Shown: positions 54,451 through 63,193, numbered from the stretch's first letter. The stretch is DNA of 64,000 nt from Tepidamorphaceae bacterium (GCA_028289445.1 JANQPO010000019.1:186001-250000); one strand, 5' to 3'. Program-made: numbers and translations. Notes: generated by a model not told the origin, from the letters alone.

Positions 54451-55923
54451 TTACTCGATGTGACCGGCTTCTTCCAACAGGTCCTGTTGGAACTCAGCCA
54501 CGGCGTCGAGCGCTTCCTTGGCGGAAATCTGGCCGGTGATCGCCTTGTCGAACTCTTCTTGTTGCTGGGTCAGCAGTTCGAAGAACTCGGGGATGTGCCA
54601 GACGTCGCGCTGCCAGTCGATCATCTCGACATGGGCCCGGTTCCACGGCCGCAGATCGTTGTAGGTCGGATCGGCCATGACACTCATGAGGCCCGACTGG
54701 CCGCCGTTCTTGACGGCTTCGATCTGGGTCTCGGGATTGAGCCACCACTTCACGACGTTGAGCGCCTCTTTGACGACTTCATCGCTGTTCCAGGTGGTCA
54801 GCACGAACGGTTGGCCACCGATATTGCCGGTGCGGTCGATCGAGCCGTCATCCTTGCGGGTGCCGGGCGCCGGACCGAAGGCCGACTTGTCGTGCACGGT
54901 CGAAGCGGTCGGATCGAGGACCGGCTCGCCGAGACCGACCCAATCGATGATCGCGCCGACCTTGCCCTGCATGTAAAGGTCCTGGATGACGAAAATGTCC
55001 ATCTGACCGGTCTGGGCCACCGGCGGCATGTACTGCAGATAGGACAGATATTCCTCGAACGCCTCAACGGCGATGTCGGAGTTCACCACGCCCTGGGCCT
55101 GGCCTTCCGGTGCGGTTGTTTCATCCCAGATCCCGCCGCCACGCTGCCAAATGAAGGCGTTGATGGCCATGGTCGAGAAGTCGTAGCCCTTACCGGCCTG
55201 ATAGGCGATTCCGTAGAAATCGTCTTCGGCCACGCCGTCTCCAAGGCTGTCGCCCTTGGCGCGCTTGAAGAACTCGCCGATCTGGCCCCACTTCTGCCAG
55301 TCGACATCCTGCCAGTCCTCATAGGTGCACGGCAGTTTGGAGCCATACTTATCCATGAACGCCGCTGCCTCGCCTTCGTGGCAGAAGAGGTCTTCCCGGT
55401 AGAAGGTCACATAGGTGTCCGGGAACTGCGGGAAGCCGTAGTAGCGAGCGTCGGGATGCGGAAAGCCGCCGGCTTCTTCGAGCTGCGCCCGCGTCTTGTG
55501 CGGATATGTCGAATAGGCCGAGACCAGCGCCGGATGCAGGTCCTTCATGATCGCCGTCAGTTCCGGGTCGGCGTTAATCAGATCGGTTAGATCCATATAG
55601 TATCCGCCCTCGACAAACGCACCGAGCCATTGCGAGTCGGTGACGATCATCTGGTATTTCTGTTCGCCCGATGTCAGCGACGCGGCGACACGCTCGTAGA
55701 AGCTCGGCCACGGAATGAAGTCCATGTCGAGTGTCGTGTTGTGGCCGTCCGGCGACTTATAGGTCTTGTCGAAGTGCTCCTTCATGAAGCGGGTCGGCGG
55801 CCAGTCCGGCGCCGCCATGGTGATGGTAACGTCCGACGCTACCGCCGGTGCCGGGCCGAAGCTGGCCATCACCGCCAAAGCCGATGCACCGAGCACGGCC
55901 TTCATCGTCATACTGTAACGCAT
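54451..55923 (-). CDS. ABC importer substrate-binding protein (second importer)
   Basis: A 490-residue family 1 extracellular solute-binding protein. The start MRYSMTMKAVLGASALAVMA gives a Sec signal peptide with cleavage after AVAS near residue 30; longer readings would bury it. Mature features include ITMAAPDWPPTRFMKEHFDK and VGLGEPVLDPTASTVHDKSA. It is somewhat long for sugar binders, as GlpV is, but is not close to GlpV. It lies between the first ATPase and the permeases. The ligand is unknown; nearby genes suggest a polyol or short ketose. Confidence 0.87.
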   Translation of the reverse strand: MRYSMTMKAVLGASALAVMASFGPAPAVASDVTITMAAPDWPPTRFMKEHFDKTYKSPDGHNTTLDMDFIPWPSFYERVAASLTSGEQKYQMIVTDSQWLGAFVEGGYYMDLTDLINADPELTAIMKDLHPALVSAYSTYPHKTRAQLEEAGGFPHPDARYYGFPQFPDTYVTFYREDLFCHEGEAAAFMDKYGSKLPCTYEDWQDVDWQKWGQIGEFFKRAKGDSLGDGVAEDDFYGIAYQAGKGYDFSTMAINAFIWQRGGGIWDETTAPEGQAQGVVNSDIAVEAFEEYLSYLQYMPPVAQTGQMDIFVIQDLYMQGKVGAIIDWVGLGEPVLDPTASTVHDKSAFGPAPGTRKDDGSIDRTGNIGGQPFVLTTWNSDEVVKEALNVVKWWLNPETQIEAVKNGGQSGLMSVMADPTYNDLRPWNRAHVEMIDWQRDVWHIPEFFELLTQQQEEFDKAITGQISAKEALDAVAEFQQDLLEEAGHIE

Positions 55924-56009
55924 TGCTTTTCCTCCCTTGTGTCGTCCCTTGTCTGAAACGCTTGAGGCCGCTTTTCGAAGCAGCCTGGATTCGGCGCCCA
56001 AAGGCGCCA

Positions 56010-57095
56010 TCAATTCACCCGAACTCCTGTCTCCGCCATGAACACATGCCCATCAGTGACACCGAGAGACACGTCGATCTCGTCCCCGGCATTGAGCTGC
56101 GCCGCCGCTTCCTCCGGCAGGACCATCTTCATTGTTTCGTCGCGCACGGCGATGTCGATCACCGTAACGTCGCCAAGAGGTTCGGTCAGCCGAATCTTGG
56201 CGCGCAAATTGACGCGTCCACTCTCCGAACGGCCGAGATGAATGTCGTGGGGCCGGATGCCATAGGTGATGCTATCGCCGTGGGTCAGCCCGGTCATCGT
56301 GATCGGGATTTGGCCGAACGGCAGCTCGACCACCGGTTCCCCATCGGTCTCCTTGACCTCCCCACTGATCAGATTCATCGCCGGTGCGCCCACCATTTGC
56401 GCCACATAGGTCGAGCCGGGCGCGCCGTAGAGATCGCGCGGCGCACCGGTCTCCACGACCTGACCGTCGCGGATCACGGCGATCCAGCGGCCCATCGTGA
56501 GCGCTTCAAGCTGATCCGGCGTGGCGTAGAGCATGGTCATGCCGAGTTCGCGGTGCAGACGTTTGAACTCGGCACGCATCTCGTGGCGAAGCTTGGCGTC
56601 GAGATTGGTCAGCGGCTCGTCGAGCAAGAGCAATTTCGGCCGTCGGATGATTGCCCGGCCGATCGCGACGCGCTGCTGTTCGCCGCCGGACAATGTCGGC
56701 GGTTTGCGGTCCAACGTGTGCGTGACGCGCAAAAGTTCGGCAATCTCGCCGACCCGCGTGTTGATCTCGGCCTTTTCCATCCCATCGCGTTCCAGCGGGT
56801 AGGCGAGGTTCTTGCGAACGGTGAAGTGCGGATAAAGCGCGAAGGTCTGAAAGATCATCGCCATATCGCGGCCCTGGACCGACGTGTCGGTGATGTTCTC
56901 GTCGCCGAACCAGACCTCGCCGCCGGCCAGCGTTTCCAAGCCGGCGATTGCTCTCAGCGTTGTCGTCTTTCCTGAAGAACTCGGGCCGAGCAGGCAGAAA
57001 AACTCGCCGCCGGCGACATCGAACGTCATGCCCCTGAGCGCTTCGACCTTTCCAAACGTCCGCCTGACATCGACAAGCCTAAGATTGGCCACCAA
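56010..57095 (-). CDS. ABC transporter ATPase lacking the switch histidine (second importer)
   Basis: A 361-residue MalK-type ATPase and first gene of the operon. Walker A is GPSSSGKT at residues 37-44, the signature LSGGE is intact at 135-139, and Walker B LLLLDEP lies at 155-161. The H-loop reads YATPDQLEAL, with Pro193 in place of the expected His. A TOBE domain follows with GIRPHDIHLG. Its partner, at the far side of the permease genes, has the histidine but a degenerate signature. The pattern equals that of GlpS. It is separated from the binding-protein gene by 86 bases. Confidence 0.88.
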   Translation of the reverse strand: MVANLRLVDVRRTFGKVEALRGMTFDVAGGEFFCLLGPSSSGKTTTLRAIAGLETLAGGEVWFGDENITDTSVQGRDMAMIFQTFALYPHFTVRKNLAYPLERDGMEKAEINTRVGEIAELLRVTHTLDRKPPTLSGGEQQRVAIGRAIIRRPKLLLLDEPLTNLDAKLRHEMRAEFKRLHRELGMTMLYATPDQLEALTMGRWIAVIRDGQVVETGAPRDLYGAPGSTYVAQMVGAPAMNLISGEVKETDGEPVVELPFGQIPITMTGLTHGDSITYGIRPHDIHLGRSESGRVNLRAKIRLTEPLGDVTVIDIAVRDETMKMVLPEEAAAQLNAGDEIDVSLGVTDGHVFMAETGVRVN

Positions 57096-57181
57096 GCGCT
57101 CCCTGCCCCGACCGTGTTTTGTCGCGATCTGTGTTTGGAGGCAATGTTGGCACAGTTCCCCACGCTTGCCAATTGCTTTGC

Positions 57182-57211
57182 GGGAATTTCCGCCTTATTG
57201 ATGGAATTCCC
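57182..57211. promoter_or_regulatory. Inverted repeat upstream of the carbohydrate importer operon
   Basis: GGGAATT (57182-57188) and AATTCCC (57205-57211) are perfect inverted arms 16 bases apart in the 289-base region between the importer operon and the YciA-like gene. The region is markedly AT-rich and must hold the importer promoter. No regulator is encoded beside it, so the factor is unknown. Confidence 0.35.
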
Positions 57212-57384
57212 TCATCGTTCTGATTAATCTCTATATTTCATAGAGTTATGATGCATCTGCACCTATAGGTTTCGACCCGTAAAACGATCCACAGGGGTCT
57301 CTACCACCGACACGGGAGGTTGGCCGACCCGACTTCTTTTCGTGGGTCCGACAGGCTAGGTTCGATGCAACGAGAGGGAGTCGA

Positions 57385-57777
57385 ATGGCCGAAGACACAG
57401 ATAAACCGCGCGGCGCGCTGACGGTCCGCACGATCGCCATGCCGGCCGATACCAACGCCAATGGCGACATTTTCGGCGGCTGGGTGATGAGCCGTATGGA
57501 CCAGGCGGGCGGCATCGCCGGTGTCGAACGGGCAAAGGGCCGGGTGGTGACGATCGCCGTGGAAGCGATGACGTTTCTAAAGCCCGTGCGGGTCGGCGAT
57601 GTCTTGTGCGTCTACACCGAGATTGAAGGTGTGGGCCGCACATCGATGAAAATCCACATCGAGGCCTGGGCGCGCCGCTTCCTGACCGGCGAACGGGAGA
57701 AGGTGACGGACGCAAAGTTCACCTTCGTTGCCATCGACGATAACGGGAAGCCAAGGCCGGTACCGGCGGAGGGGTAG
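57385..57777 (+). CDS. yciA: YciA-like acyl-CoA thioesterase
   Basis: A 130-residue hotdog-fold thioesterase of the YciA/BACH group. The N-terminal MPADTNANGDIFGGWVMSRM contains the conserved Asn-Gly-D-x-FGGW motif, with catalytic Asp in SRMDQAGGIAG. VEAMTFLKPVRVGDVL is the central strand pair. It hydrolyses acyl-CoA esters, typically of short to medium chain. It stands alone, convergent with the helicase gene. The start was taken at ATG, reading MAEDTDKPRG. Confidence 0.88.
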   Translation: MAEDTDKPRGALTVRTIAMPADTNANGDIFGGWVMSRMDQAGGIAGVERAKGRVVTIAVEAMTFLKPVRVGDVLCVYTEIEGVGRTSMKIHIEAWARRFLTGEREKVTDAKFTFVAIDDNGKPRPVPAEG

Positions 57778-57785
57778 GCGCTAGT

Positions 57786-58895
57786 CTACACCACAACGCA
57801 CAGCCGCTCGGCCGCGCGCGTGATGCCCGTATAGAGCCAGCGCTGGCGGTGTTCGCGAAACGCCCAGCTTTCATCGAAGAGCACGACGTCGTCCCACTGC
57901 GAGCCCTGGGATTTGTGAACCGTCAGCGCGTAGCCGAAGTCGAATTCCTCAAACCCCTTGCGGCGCGACCAATCGAGGTCTTCAAGGCCGCCCAGGAAAC
58001 ACTCCTGACGAACCGGAACGGTGACCGGACGCGCGCCGATCTCGTCCTCAGGCGCGATCCGCAACCGGACGATCCCGCCGCGCTCCGACACCACCTGGTC
58101 GATCCGCCAGAGGCTGCCGTTGAACAGACCGATCTTGCGGTTGTTCCTGAGGCAGACCAGGCGCTCGTCGGCGACCGGCAACATGGTCTCGATGCCGAGC
58201 CGCTCGCGTAAACGGGTGTTGTAGGCTCGCCGCGTGGCGTTGCGTCCGACCAGAACCTGGTCCGTTGCCATCACGCGATCGCCATCGAACTCTGCGCGCG
58301 CAACGACTTCCGTTTCGCCATAGAGGCCGGGTTCCAGCCGCTCGCCGGCACGCACATCCATCGACAAACGCACGATCGGATTGTCCTGCGCTTGACGGTG
58401 TACCTCCGTCAGCATGATGTCCGGCTCGGCATCGGTGAAGAAGCCGCCACCGGAGACCGGCGGCAACTGCGCCGGGTCACCTAAAACGAGCAGCGGCACG
58501 CCAAACGATAGGAGATCGTTGCCCAACTCGGCGTCGACCATGGAACATTCATCGACGATGATGAGGGCGGCGTTCGATACGGGGGCCGACGCCCAGAGTT
58601 GGAATTGCGGCGTATCCGTGTCGGTGTCGCGGGCGCGGTAGATCAGCGAGTGGATGGTCTGTGCACCCTCGCAGCCGCGATTGCGCATGACGAGTGCGGC
58701 CTTGCCGGTGAACGCGGCGAACTTGACCGTGCCGTCGACACCTTCGGCAATGCGCTGCGCCAGCATGGTCTTGCCCGTGCCGGCATAGCCGAACAGGCGG
58801 AAGATCTGCGGCGTTCCGCCATGACCAGGGCGATCGGCGAGCCAGCGATTTACGGCGACCAGCGCCTGATCCTGCACGGGAGAAAGGGTCGGCAT
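57786..58895 (-). CDS. RecD-like SF1 helicase/ATPase
   Basis: A 369-residue superfamily 1 ATPase. Walker A is FGYAGTGKTMLAQRIAEG near residue 33, Walker B is AALIIVDECSMVDAEL near residue 110 with the DEcS box, and the C-terminal UvrD_C_2 motif ALTVHKSQGSQWDDVVLFDE lies near residue 327. This set matches short RecD-like or Dda-like 5'-3' helicases. It is single-gene and lies between two converging or diverging neighbours. A role in DNA repair or replication is inferred from the family. Confidence 0.87.
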   Translation of the reverse strand: MPTLSPVQDQALVAVNRWLADRPGHGGTPQIFRLFGYAGTGKTMLAQRIAEGVDGTVKFAAFTGKAALVMRNRGCEGAQTIHSLIYRARDTDTDTPQFQLWASAPVSNAALIIVDECSMVDAELGNDLLSFGVPLLVLGDPAQLPPVSGGGFFTDAEPDIMLTEVHRQAQDNPIVRLSMDVRAGERLEPGLYGETEVVARAEFDGDRVMATDQVLVGRNATRRAYNTRLRERLGIETMLPVADERLVCLRNNRKIGLFNGSLWRIDQVVSERGGIVRLRIAPEDEIGARPVTVPVRQECFLGGLEDLDWSRRKGFEEFDFGYALTVHKSQGSQWDDVVLFDESWAFREHRQRWLYTGITRAAERLCVVV

Positions 58896-59000
58896 TTCGC
58901 CAGTCTTAAGAGATTCGTTTTACAAATCCCATAAACGGCTCGTTCACACACTCCCGCCACACTGTAGCCCTAACGTTCGCATGGGTTTGGAGTTCGAACG

Positions 59001-59594
59001 ATGGCGTGGCGTATTGTTGTTCTTGTGGCTTTGTCGGCCTTCATGCTGGCGGCTTGTTCGGGCGGTGACCGCCAAGCGGCGACTGGCCCCGTGTCCGGCG
59101 TCGGCTCCGCCCCCACGAAGATCGCCAAGCAGTCAAACAAACTGACCGATGTCGCGGTCGACGACCGGCGCTTCCTGGCGCTGATCAACGCGCACCGCCG
59201 GGCTCACGGCGTGCCGCCGGTCCGACTGAACGGTCAGCTCAAGGCCGTCGCCCAGGATATGGCGCGCCGCACGGCCAAGGCCGGCAAGCTGCGCATCCGC
59301 GAGCACTCCTCGGCGAGTGTCCGCAAGCGGGTGCGGGCGTCGGGCTATCCCTATCTCGCCGGCGCGGAGAACCTTGTTCGCGGCCGCGCGACGGAGGACG
59401 CCGCGTTCGCGGCTTGGAAAGCCTCGGCCGGTCATAACAAGAACATGCTGTGGCCATGGCTCACCGAGATCGGCCTGGCGCGCACGGATTCCGGCCGAGA
59501 CGGCAAGCCTTACTGGGTGCTCATCCTTGGCCTGCCGGAACGTGACGGCGGGCGCCTGGAAGTCGCTCATCGGTCCGGAACGCTGCCACGATAA
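59001..59594 (+). CDS. CAP-domain lipoprotein
   Basis: A 197-residue envelope protein. The N-terminus MAWRIVVLVALSAFMLAACS has a lipobox LAAC with Cys at residue 19, so the mature protein should be lipid-anchored. From about residue 50 comes a CAP/SCP domain: LALINAHRRAHGVPPVRLNG, then REHSS with a conserved His, and NLVRGRATEDAAFAAWKASA followed by GHNKNML. CAP proteins are extracellular with varied, mostly unclear functions in bacteria. Confidence 0.88.
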   Translation: MAWRIVVLVALSAFMLAACSGGDRQAATGPVSGVGSAPTKIAKQSNKLTDVAVDDRRFLALINAHRRAHGVPPVRLNGQLKAVAQDMARRTAKAGKLRIREHSSASVRKRVRASGYPYLAGAENLVRGRATEDAAFAAWKASAGHNKNMLWPWLTEIGLARTDSGRDGKPYWVLILGLPERDGGRLEVAHRSGTLPR

Positions 59595-59661
59595 GCAAGG
59601 ACCTTGGCGACGGGTGCGAAAACGGGCATGACACCGATTCCGGCAAACGCGAGGACTATGT

Positions 59662-60042
59662 GTGTCGCACGCCCTTATCGAGCGCTACTTCTCCGCCCTT
59701 AACGCCCGCGACATCGGCGGCGTTATCGATCTGCTTGACGATGACATCGTGCACGATCCTCGCGATGACGAGCGCCAGATCGGCCGAGAGGCTTTCGAGC
59801 GCTATTTGATACGCCATTTTCAGGCCTATCGTGAACGCGTCGACGCAATCACCATCTTCACCGCCGACAGCGAGACGCGCTTCGCAGCGGAATATGTTCT
59901 GGCTGGCGACTATGTCGAGCCTGGCGCCAATCGGGCCGCGGGCTCAGCACTTCGTTACTCCGTCCCAGGCGCTTCATTTTTCGAGATCGATGACGGACGG
60001 ATTTCCCGGATCACGACCTATGCCCATATGACAGCCGGCTAA
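59662..60042 (+). CDS. SnoaL-like/NTF2-fold protein
   Basis: A 126-residue NTF2-like cone-fold protein starting with GTG (reading MSHALIERYFSALNARDIGG). The N-terminal helix pair, followed by LLDDDIVHDPRDDERQIGRE and the C-terminal strand ASFFEIDDGRISRITTYAHM, is typical of SnoaL-like proteins and ketosteroid isomerase relatives. These have many roles, from isomerisation to ligand binding. It follows the CAP gene on the same strand after 67 bases, and is followed by a terminator. No function is assigned. Confidence 0.8.
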   Translation: MSHALIERYFSALNARDIGGVIDLLDDDIVHDPRDDERQIGREAFERYLIRHFQAYRERVDAITIFTADSETRFAAEYVLAGDYVEPGANRAAGSALRYSVPGASFFEIDDGRISRITTYAHMTAG

Positions 60043-60083
60043 GCGGCCAAGCGCCGGCTCATCTGAACATCGGGACAAAAAGA

Positions 60084-60117
60084 AACGGCCCCGCCGACAG
60101 AGGTCGACGGGGCCGTT
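60084..60117. terminator. Bidirectional terminator between SnoaL-like and TadG-like genes
   Basis: AACGGCCCCG (60084-60093) and CGGGGCCGTT (60108-60117) are exact complements around a 14-base loop. An A-tract lies before it and a T-rich stretch (TTGGTTTGGTTCTT) after it, so it can end transcription of both converging genes. Confidence 0.85.
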
Positions 60118-60140
60118 GGTTTGGTTCTTGGCCAATCCGA

Positions 60141-61823
60141 TCAGCGGGACAACCGCAACTCGGAAATCTGCTCACCGATGTTGACGAACGCTTCGTGCAA
60201 CTGCGAGACGTTGTCTGCGGTCATCGCCATTTCCGGCGAACTGGCACAGTCCTCGTACATTTCCCGCGTCGTCTGATTGTCGACATCGAACAGGACCGTG
60301 TAGATGAAGATTCCCTCGGCCTTGATGTTCTCGCAGGCAGTCTGAAGGCGACCGTCGATGTAGTCCTTGCCGCCCTGGATCGACTGCTCGGGGAAACGGC
60401 CATTAAGGGCATAGCCATAACCAGAATAGTCGGAGATCAGATCGTCGTTCTCGACCAGCTGGTTGTAGCCGTCCGTCATGAGAACGATGACCTTGCGCAG
60501 GTTGTCCGTGCCATAGGGCTGACCTTCGGTGAACGGCGCACCCGGCGACAGAACACGCCAGCCCCACACCAGGCCCTGCGGCGTGACCGTGCCACCATTA
60601 TAGTTGTGTGACATGGTGCTGATGGCGGTCAGAACATCGTTCTGATTGCTCGTCAGCGGCAGCAGCTCCTGCGGGCAGGCCTTATTCGGGCCGTTGGTCG
60701 ACGGCGGATTCTCGTCGAATGTTTGGTTGACATTGTCGTACTTCAACGTCGACCAGGACCGGCGCTTCTGGTTGCCCTTAAACTTGCGCCATTTGAAGCC
60801 GTAGACGTTGTTGTGCAGGATCGGCGAATCCGACAAGAAGTCGTTGTTGTAGTGCGGCACATCGCCGTTGTAGTCATCCGACTCGTCAGCCCAGAAATAG
60901 GGCACGAACAACGTGTCCGGATTGTCACCATCGGGTGGCGTGTCCAGAACGTCATAGGGTTCCGGGCGCGCTTCGACGCAGCCTTTCCATGTGACGTTGT
61001 TGAACTCGTCGAACAGATCGAAATGGTTGACCTTGGCCGGTGTCTTCAGCCAGCCGCAATCATTGTGATCGACGATGGTATAGCCCGTGGGAAGCGTTGG
61101 CGTCTCTTCCGGAATCGGATCCGAACACTTCTTGAAGCGCGCGATCCGCTTGTTCTCAAAGAACGCTCCGTGATGGGCCGAATCCCCGTTGATGTCGAGA
61201 TGCGCCTGGTTGAAGCCAGAGCCGACATTGACCGACGTCACGTAGGGTACAACGGCGACATGAACGGTATCTGCCTCTGCGCCTTCGAACACAATATTCG
61301 TGAAATCCGTGGCTGCGTCACGCAGATCGTCGATCTCATTCGCCATGGAACCGGTATTGTCCAGCACCAGAGCGACCTCGATTTCGCCCGTGCCGATGGC
61401 GCTTTCAGACGTGACGCCCGTCGACACGGAATCGAAGCCGAGAATGCCGATCAGCGTGGTCTCGACATGGGTCGTCGCGGTGACGCGGTGACCGCCTTCG
61501 ATTTCGACGATGTTGAAGACAATATCGTTACCAGTCTCCTCACCCGATAGATTGGCCCAGAAGATGTCCTCGGCTAGCTGCTCACGCTGCGGCAACGGCA
61601 AGCTTTTGTTCTTCGTTGCGAGTAGGGCAGCGGCGTCAGCGGCCAACTGCAGGCGTGTCTGCGCATCAACCGTCCGCGAGTAGTCGATCGACGCACCGAT
61701 GATGCCGAGGATCGGCGTAATTGTCAGCGCGAACGGGATCGCCACATTACCTGCCGGGTTCAGGACAAACCGCCCGAACACACTCGAGGTCATCGCTTTT
61801 TTCAGCGAATCCAGGATTTTCAT
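60141..61823 (-). CDS. TadG-like pilus-assembly protein with von Willebrand factor A domain
   Basis: A 560-residue protein with an N-terminal membrane helix in the TadE/TadG region (GNVAIPFALTITPILGIIGA near residue 24, followed by the conserved SIDYSRTVDAQTRLQLAADA). A vWA domain starts near residue 150 with the MIDAS motif ALVLDNTGSMANEIDDL, and the second part ends ASSPEMAMTADNVSQLHEAF. TadG proteins belong to Flp/Tad pilus systems; no other tad genes are in this window, and stand-alone TadG-like proteins are common in rhizobia. Its exact role is unknown. Confidence 0.88.
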   Translation of the reverse strand: MKILDSLKKAMTSSVFGRFVLNPAGNVAIPFALTITPILGIIGASIDYSRTVDAQTRLQLAADAAALLATKNKSLPLPQREQLAEDIFWANLSGEETGNDIVFNIVEIEGGHRVTATTHVETTLIGILGFDSVSTGVTSESAIGTGEIEVALVLDNTGSMANEIDDLRDAATDFTNIVFEGAEADTVHVAVVPYVTSVNVGSGFNQAHLDINGDSAHHGAFFENKRIARFKKCSDPIPEETPTLPTGYTIVDHNDCGWLKTPAKVNHFDLFDEFNNVTWKGCVEARPEPYDVLDTPPDGDNPDTLFVPYFWADESDDYNGDVPHYNNDFLSDSPILHNNVYGFKWRKFKGNQKRRSWSTLKYDNVNQTFDENPPSTNGPNKACPQELLPLTSNQNDVLTAISTMSHNYNGGTVTPQGLVWGWRVLSPGAPFTEGQPYGTDNLRKVIVLMTDGYNQLVENDDLISDYSGYGYALNGRFPEQSIQGGKDYIDGRLQTACENIKAEGIFIYTVLFDVDNQTTREMYEDCASSPEMAMTADNVSQLHEAFVNIGEQISELRLSR

Positions 61824-61957
61824 AACAACGCCCCTGTCTTTCTAGCTGCTGGACTATGACAGAAACGGATTTCGATTGGATTTGGCGGGGCCGTCACATT
61901 CGATTCAAATCCCGCGCATGAAATTTACTATTGCCTAAGACTGTTCAGGACCCGGGT

Positions 61958-61999
61958 GGCACCTATCTATAAGCGGCAACCGCTCGGAGATGGGGTGCC
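61958..61999 (+). promoter_or_regulatory. Leader hairpin directly before the cyclase start codon
   Basis: The arms GGCACC (61958) and GGTGCC (ending 61999), ATCT and AGAT, and AGCGG-CAA-CCGCT nest to form an imperfect stem-loop of 42 bases whose last base touches the ATG. The presumed ribosome site (CGGAGATGGGG) lies in the 3' side of the structure. A translation-controlling role is inferred. Confidence 0.5.
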
Positions 62000-63193
62000 A
62001 TGAGCCGGCCTGAGCCAGCCGAAGCAAAGATCGATGTCGACGTGCTCGCACGGGCGGAGGTCATTCGGACCTGGTTGATCGAGACGGCAATCACGTTTGC
62101 CGAACCCAATGACTTCATCACCGGGTTCACACAGCGGTTGCGCGAGGCGGGCTTGCCGCTGGACCGGTGGACCGGTGCCATGCCCACACTGCATTCGGAG
62201 CGGCGCGGCATTGGCATGGTGTGGCAGCGCGGTCAGGAGGTCCGCTCGCTAACGTTCGGCTGGAACAGCGAAGCCACTTATCGGCGAAGCCCCTATTTCG
62301 AAGCGCATGAGACTGGTGAATGGGTCATATTTCGACCTGACGAAACACCGGTCGATCGGTTCGATGTCGTCGCAGAGTTAAGGGACGAGGGCATTGCCCA
62401 CTACGTTTGCGTGCCCGTTTTCTTCATGGACGGTCTCTCGGCGGGGATGACGTTCGCGACCAAGGAGCCGCAAGGCTTCAGTGCCCAAGACATCATGATC
62501 CTGCGTTTGATCGCGCCGACATTTTCGCTCGTCATGGAATTGCGCGGCACGCGGATCATGCTTGACGATCTCCTGCGCATCTATGTCGGAGAGGAGCCGA
62601 AGAAGCGCATTCTCTCAGGCGAGGTCCGACGTGGCGAAGTGGTCTCGATCCGGTCGGCCATCTTGTTCGCGGACATGCGCGGCTTCACCGCGCTATCGAC
62701 CAAGCTGGACGAAGAGGCGACTGCGGACCTGTTGAACCGGTTCTACGATTGTGTGGTGCCGGCAATCGAGGCGGAAGGCGGTGAGGTCCTCAAATATATC
62801 GGCGACGGTATCTTGGCGATCTTCCGCGTCGGCGACGATGGGGACAATGAAGCCTGCGCACGGGCGCTGGTCGCTGCGGAAACAATGCTCGACAACGTAC
62901 GCCGCCAAGCCAATACCGAGGGTGACGGGCCGCGTTTCGATATGAAAGCGGCGCTGCACTTCGGCGAAGTGGCCTACGGCAATGTCGGGTCGGGCGCTCG
63001 GCTTGACTTCACGGTCATTGGCCACAGCGTCAATCTGGCTAGTCGAATCACGGACTTGTGCAACACCGTGTCGCGCAGGCTTCTGGTGTCCGAAGCCTTT
63101 GCGGAAACCGCCTTGACGCGCAAGTTCCTGCCCGTCGGTCGCTATGATTTGCGCGGCGTTCAGGGCAAGCAGCAAGTCTTCGAGACACGTTAG
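62000..63193 (+). CDS. Class III adenylate/guanylate cyclase with N-terminal sensor domain
   Basis: A 397-residue soluble cyclase. The first 200 residues resemble a GAF-like sensor (for example FGWNSEATYRRSPYFEAHET and YVCVPVFFMDGLSAGMTFAT). The catalytic domain starts near residue 220: metal-binding Asp residues lie in ILFADMRGFTALS and LKYIGDGILAIF, and the transition-state Asn and Arg in VIGHSVNLASRITD. The purine-selecting positions look like Lys (in LKYIGDG) and Thr (in DFTVIG), as in cyanobacterial adenylate cyclases, so cAMP is the probable product. A leader hairpin may control its translation. Confidence 0.88.
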   Translation: MSRPEPAEAKIDVDVLARAEVIRTWLIETAITFAEPNDFITGFTQRLREAGLPLDRWTGAMPTLHSERRGIGMVWQRGQEVRSLTFGWNSEATYRRSPYFEAHETGEWVIFRPDETPVDRFDVVAELRDEGIAHYVCVPVFFMDGLSAGMTFATKEPQGFSAQDIMILRLIAPTFSLVMELRGTRIMLDDLLRIYVGEEPKKRILSGEVRRGEVVSIRSAILFADMRGFTALSTKLDEEATADLLNRFYDCVVPAIEAEGGEVLKYIGDGILAIFRVGDDGDNEACARALVAAETMLDNVRRQANTEGDGPRFDMKAALHFGEVAYGNVGSGARLDFTVIGHSVNLASRITDLCNTVSRRLLVSEAFAETALTRKFLPVGRYDLRGVQGKQQVFETR

